23,278 nucleotides of DNA, taken from assembly GCA_016209865.1 (NCBI GenBank), contig JACQVL010000188.1, positions 1 through 23,278 on the forward strand, read 5' to 3'. The notes under the pieces were generated by a model, which did not search any database, was not told the DNA's origin, and saw nothing but the letters and a program-made list of their open reading frames with translations. Below, piece after piece: positions 22,052 to 23,278 of the stretch; positions within the stretch are counted from its first letter, which is position 1; every line of letters starts with the position of its first letter. Source of the DNA: Candidatus Latescibacterota bacterium. Lineage in GTDB: Bacteria; JAAXHH01; JACQVL01. Position numbers and translations under genes: made by a program.

Positions 22052-23278
22052 GTGAACATTCTCATCCTCAACGCCGGGTCGAGCAGCGTGAAGTTCGGCC
22101 TCTTCGACGCTGAGGCTCGCGAGACATTGGCCTCAGGCCTGATCGATTGGACGGCCGATCCTCAGCGTGCGCCCCTGGTCATTCAGCGACCGGGGGCTGA
22201 AGAGGTGCGGTCTTCCGTCGAAGTGACGGACCACCGCACGGCGCTGGTTCACGTCGTGCAATCGCTCACCGGGACAGCAGGGGGAGAGAGCGGCCAGGAC
22301 GATGTGATCACCGGAGTCGGCCATCGGGTCGTCCACGGTGGGGCGGTGTTCCGGGACAGCGTGGGCATCGACGACGGAGTGAAGGCTGCCATCGCCCGGT
22401 TTTCTGAGCTCGCCCCCCTCCATAACCCGCCGGCCCTGGAGGGCATCGAGGCGGCGCAGTCACTCCTGCCCGGCGTCCCGCACGTCGCCGTCTTTGACAC
22501 CGCCTTTTACGCTCATCTCCCCCCCAGCGCGTACCTCTACCCCGTGCCGTACGAGTGGTACACCGACTGGGGCATCCGTCGTTTCGGCTTCCACGGGATC
22601 AGTCACGCCTACTGTGCCGGCCGCGCCGCGGAGTTGATCGGCCATGACCTGCGAGAGCTTCGTCTCGTCAGTTGTCACTTAGGCAACGGGTGTTCCGCCA
22701 CGGCGGTCCGCGGCGGGAAAGCCGTCGCCACGACGATGGGGTTCACGCCGATGGAGGGGCTGATGATGGGCAGTCGCTCCGGCTCGATCGACCCGGGGAT
22801 TCTGTTCTACATCCAGCAACACCGGGGGATCACCGCTGAGCAACTCGACGACCTGCTCAACCACCGGTCGGGTCTGCTCGGCGTGTCGGGTGTCTCATCC
22901 GATTTTCGTCGGGTCGAGGCGGCCGCCCGGTCGGGCGATGAGCGGGCCCGTCTCGCCCTGGAGATGTACGCCGGGCGGGTCCGGGCGGCTGTCGGCGCTC
23001 TGGCTGTGACGATGGGCGGGGTCGATGGGTTGATCTTCACGGCGGGCGTGGGCGAGCACTCGGCATCCTTGCGGGCCACCGTCTGTGAGGGACTCGACTG
23101 CCTGGGCTTGCGGCTTGACGGCCAGCGGAACGCCGTCTGTCAGCCTGATGCGGACATCGCCACGCCCGACTCGCCCGGCCGAATCGTCGTCATCCACACC
23201 CGCGAAGAGTTGATGATCGCCCGTGAAACGCGGCGTGTTGTGTGTAATCTGATGAATGTTGATGAACAAATTCGGTAA
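22052..23278 (+). CDS. ackA: Acetate kinase
   Basis: A 408-residue cytosolic kinase of the ASKHA fold that converts acetyl phosphate and ADP to acetate and ATP. The family residues are in place: NAGSSSVK (Asn7), GHRVVHGG (Arg), FDTAF (Asp), FHGISH (His), HLGNG, MGSRSGSIDP (Arg), FTAGVGEHS, and the C-terminal EELMIARET (Glu). Small changes from the common consensus are FDTAFY for FDTAFH and HTREEL for PTNEEL, neither of which removes a catalytic residue. The GTG start at 22052 is supported by AAGGAGGA about ten bases upstream. Its TAA is the last codon of the window, so a downstream partner cannot be seen. It forms an operon with phosphoketolase. Confidence 0.97.
   Translation: MNILILNAGSSSVKFGLFDAEARETLASGLIDWTADPQRAPLVIQRPGAEEVRSSVEVTDHRTALVHVVQSLTGTAGGESGQDDVITGVGHRVVHGGAVFRDSVGIDDGVKAAIARFSELAPLHNPPALEGIEAAQSLLPGVPHVAVFDTAFYAHLPPSAYLYPVPYEWYTDWGIRRFGFHGISHAYCAGRAAELIGHDLRELRLVSCHLGNGCSATAVRGGKAVATTMGFTPMEGLMMGSRSGSIDPGILFYIQQHRGITAEQLDDLLNHRSGLLGVSGVSSDFRRVEAAARSGDERARLALEMYAGRVRAAVGALAVTMGGVDGLIFTAGVGEHSASLRATVCEGLDCLGLRLDGQRNAVCQPDADIATPDSPGRIVVIHTREELMIARETRRVVCNLMNVDEQIR

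Overview
This window (about 60 % G+C, 23.3 kb) comes from the chromosome of a Gram-negative respiratory bacterium rich in c-type cytochromes. It has Tat and Sec exported proteins, outer-membrane barrels, an RND efflux system and sigma-54 regulation. The gene mix suggests a Nitrospirota- or Methylomirabilota-like lineage, but nothing here fixes the taxon. There are no tRNA, rRNA, CRISPR or transposase genes.

Left half, minus strand, read from 6.8 kb down to 1: an electron-transfer operon behind a sigma-54 type promoter (6841-6855). In order it encodes a single-domain response regulator; an 11-haem cytochrome (a monohaem class I domain fused to an MtrA/DmsE-type decahaem domain); an MtrB/PioB-type outer-membrane barrel; a receiver domain lacking its phospho-acceptor Asp; two monohaem cytochromes; a membrane-anchored pentahaem cytochrome resembling QrcA/ActA; and the first 279 codons of a Tat-exported molybdopterin-family oxidoreductase cut by the window edge. 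Together they look like a porin-cytochrome conduit wired through periplasmic cytochromes to a quinone-linked CISM-type complex.

Middle, minus strand (7.05-10.43 kb): a sensor histidine kinase and an NtrC/ZraR-family sigma-54 activator. The kinase gene starts from its own -24/-12 promoter. A second -24/-12 promoter lies 21 bp away and points the other way.

Right half, plus strand: (i) 10.6-17.9 kb, a Cus-type copper/silver efflux operon (Cys-rich exported protein, CusC-, CusB- and CusA-like proteins, YtkA/FixH-like His/Met-rich protein); (ii) 18.15-23.28 kb, behind a fourth -24/-12 promoter, a Met-rich exported protein, an outer-membrane barrel protein, phosphoketolase and acetate kinase. The stop codon of acetate kinase is the last codon of the window.

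The main reading is that one two-component system with four matching sigma-54 promoters may tie together a porin-cytochrome/Mo-oxidoreductase chain, copper efflux, and a phosphoketolase-acetate kinase module. A second striking feature is that almost every junction of the efflux operon, and two junctions of the cytochrome operon, carry short intergenic repeats of different families. Some of these extend into reading frames and mislead start or stop calls.
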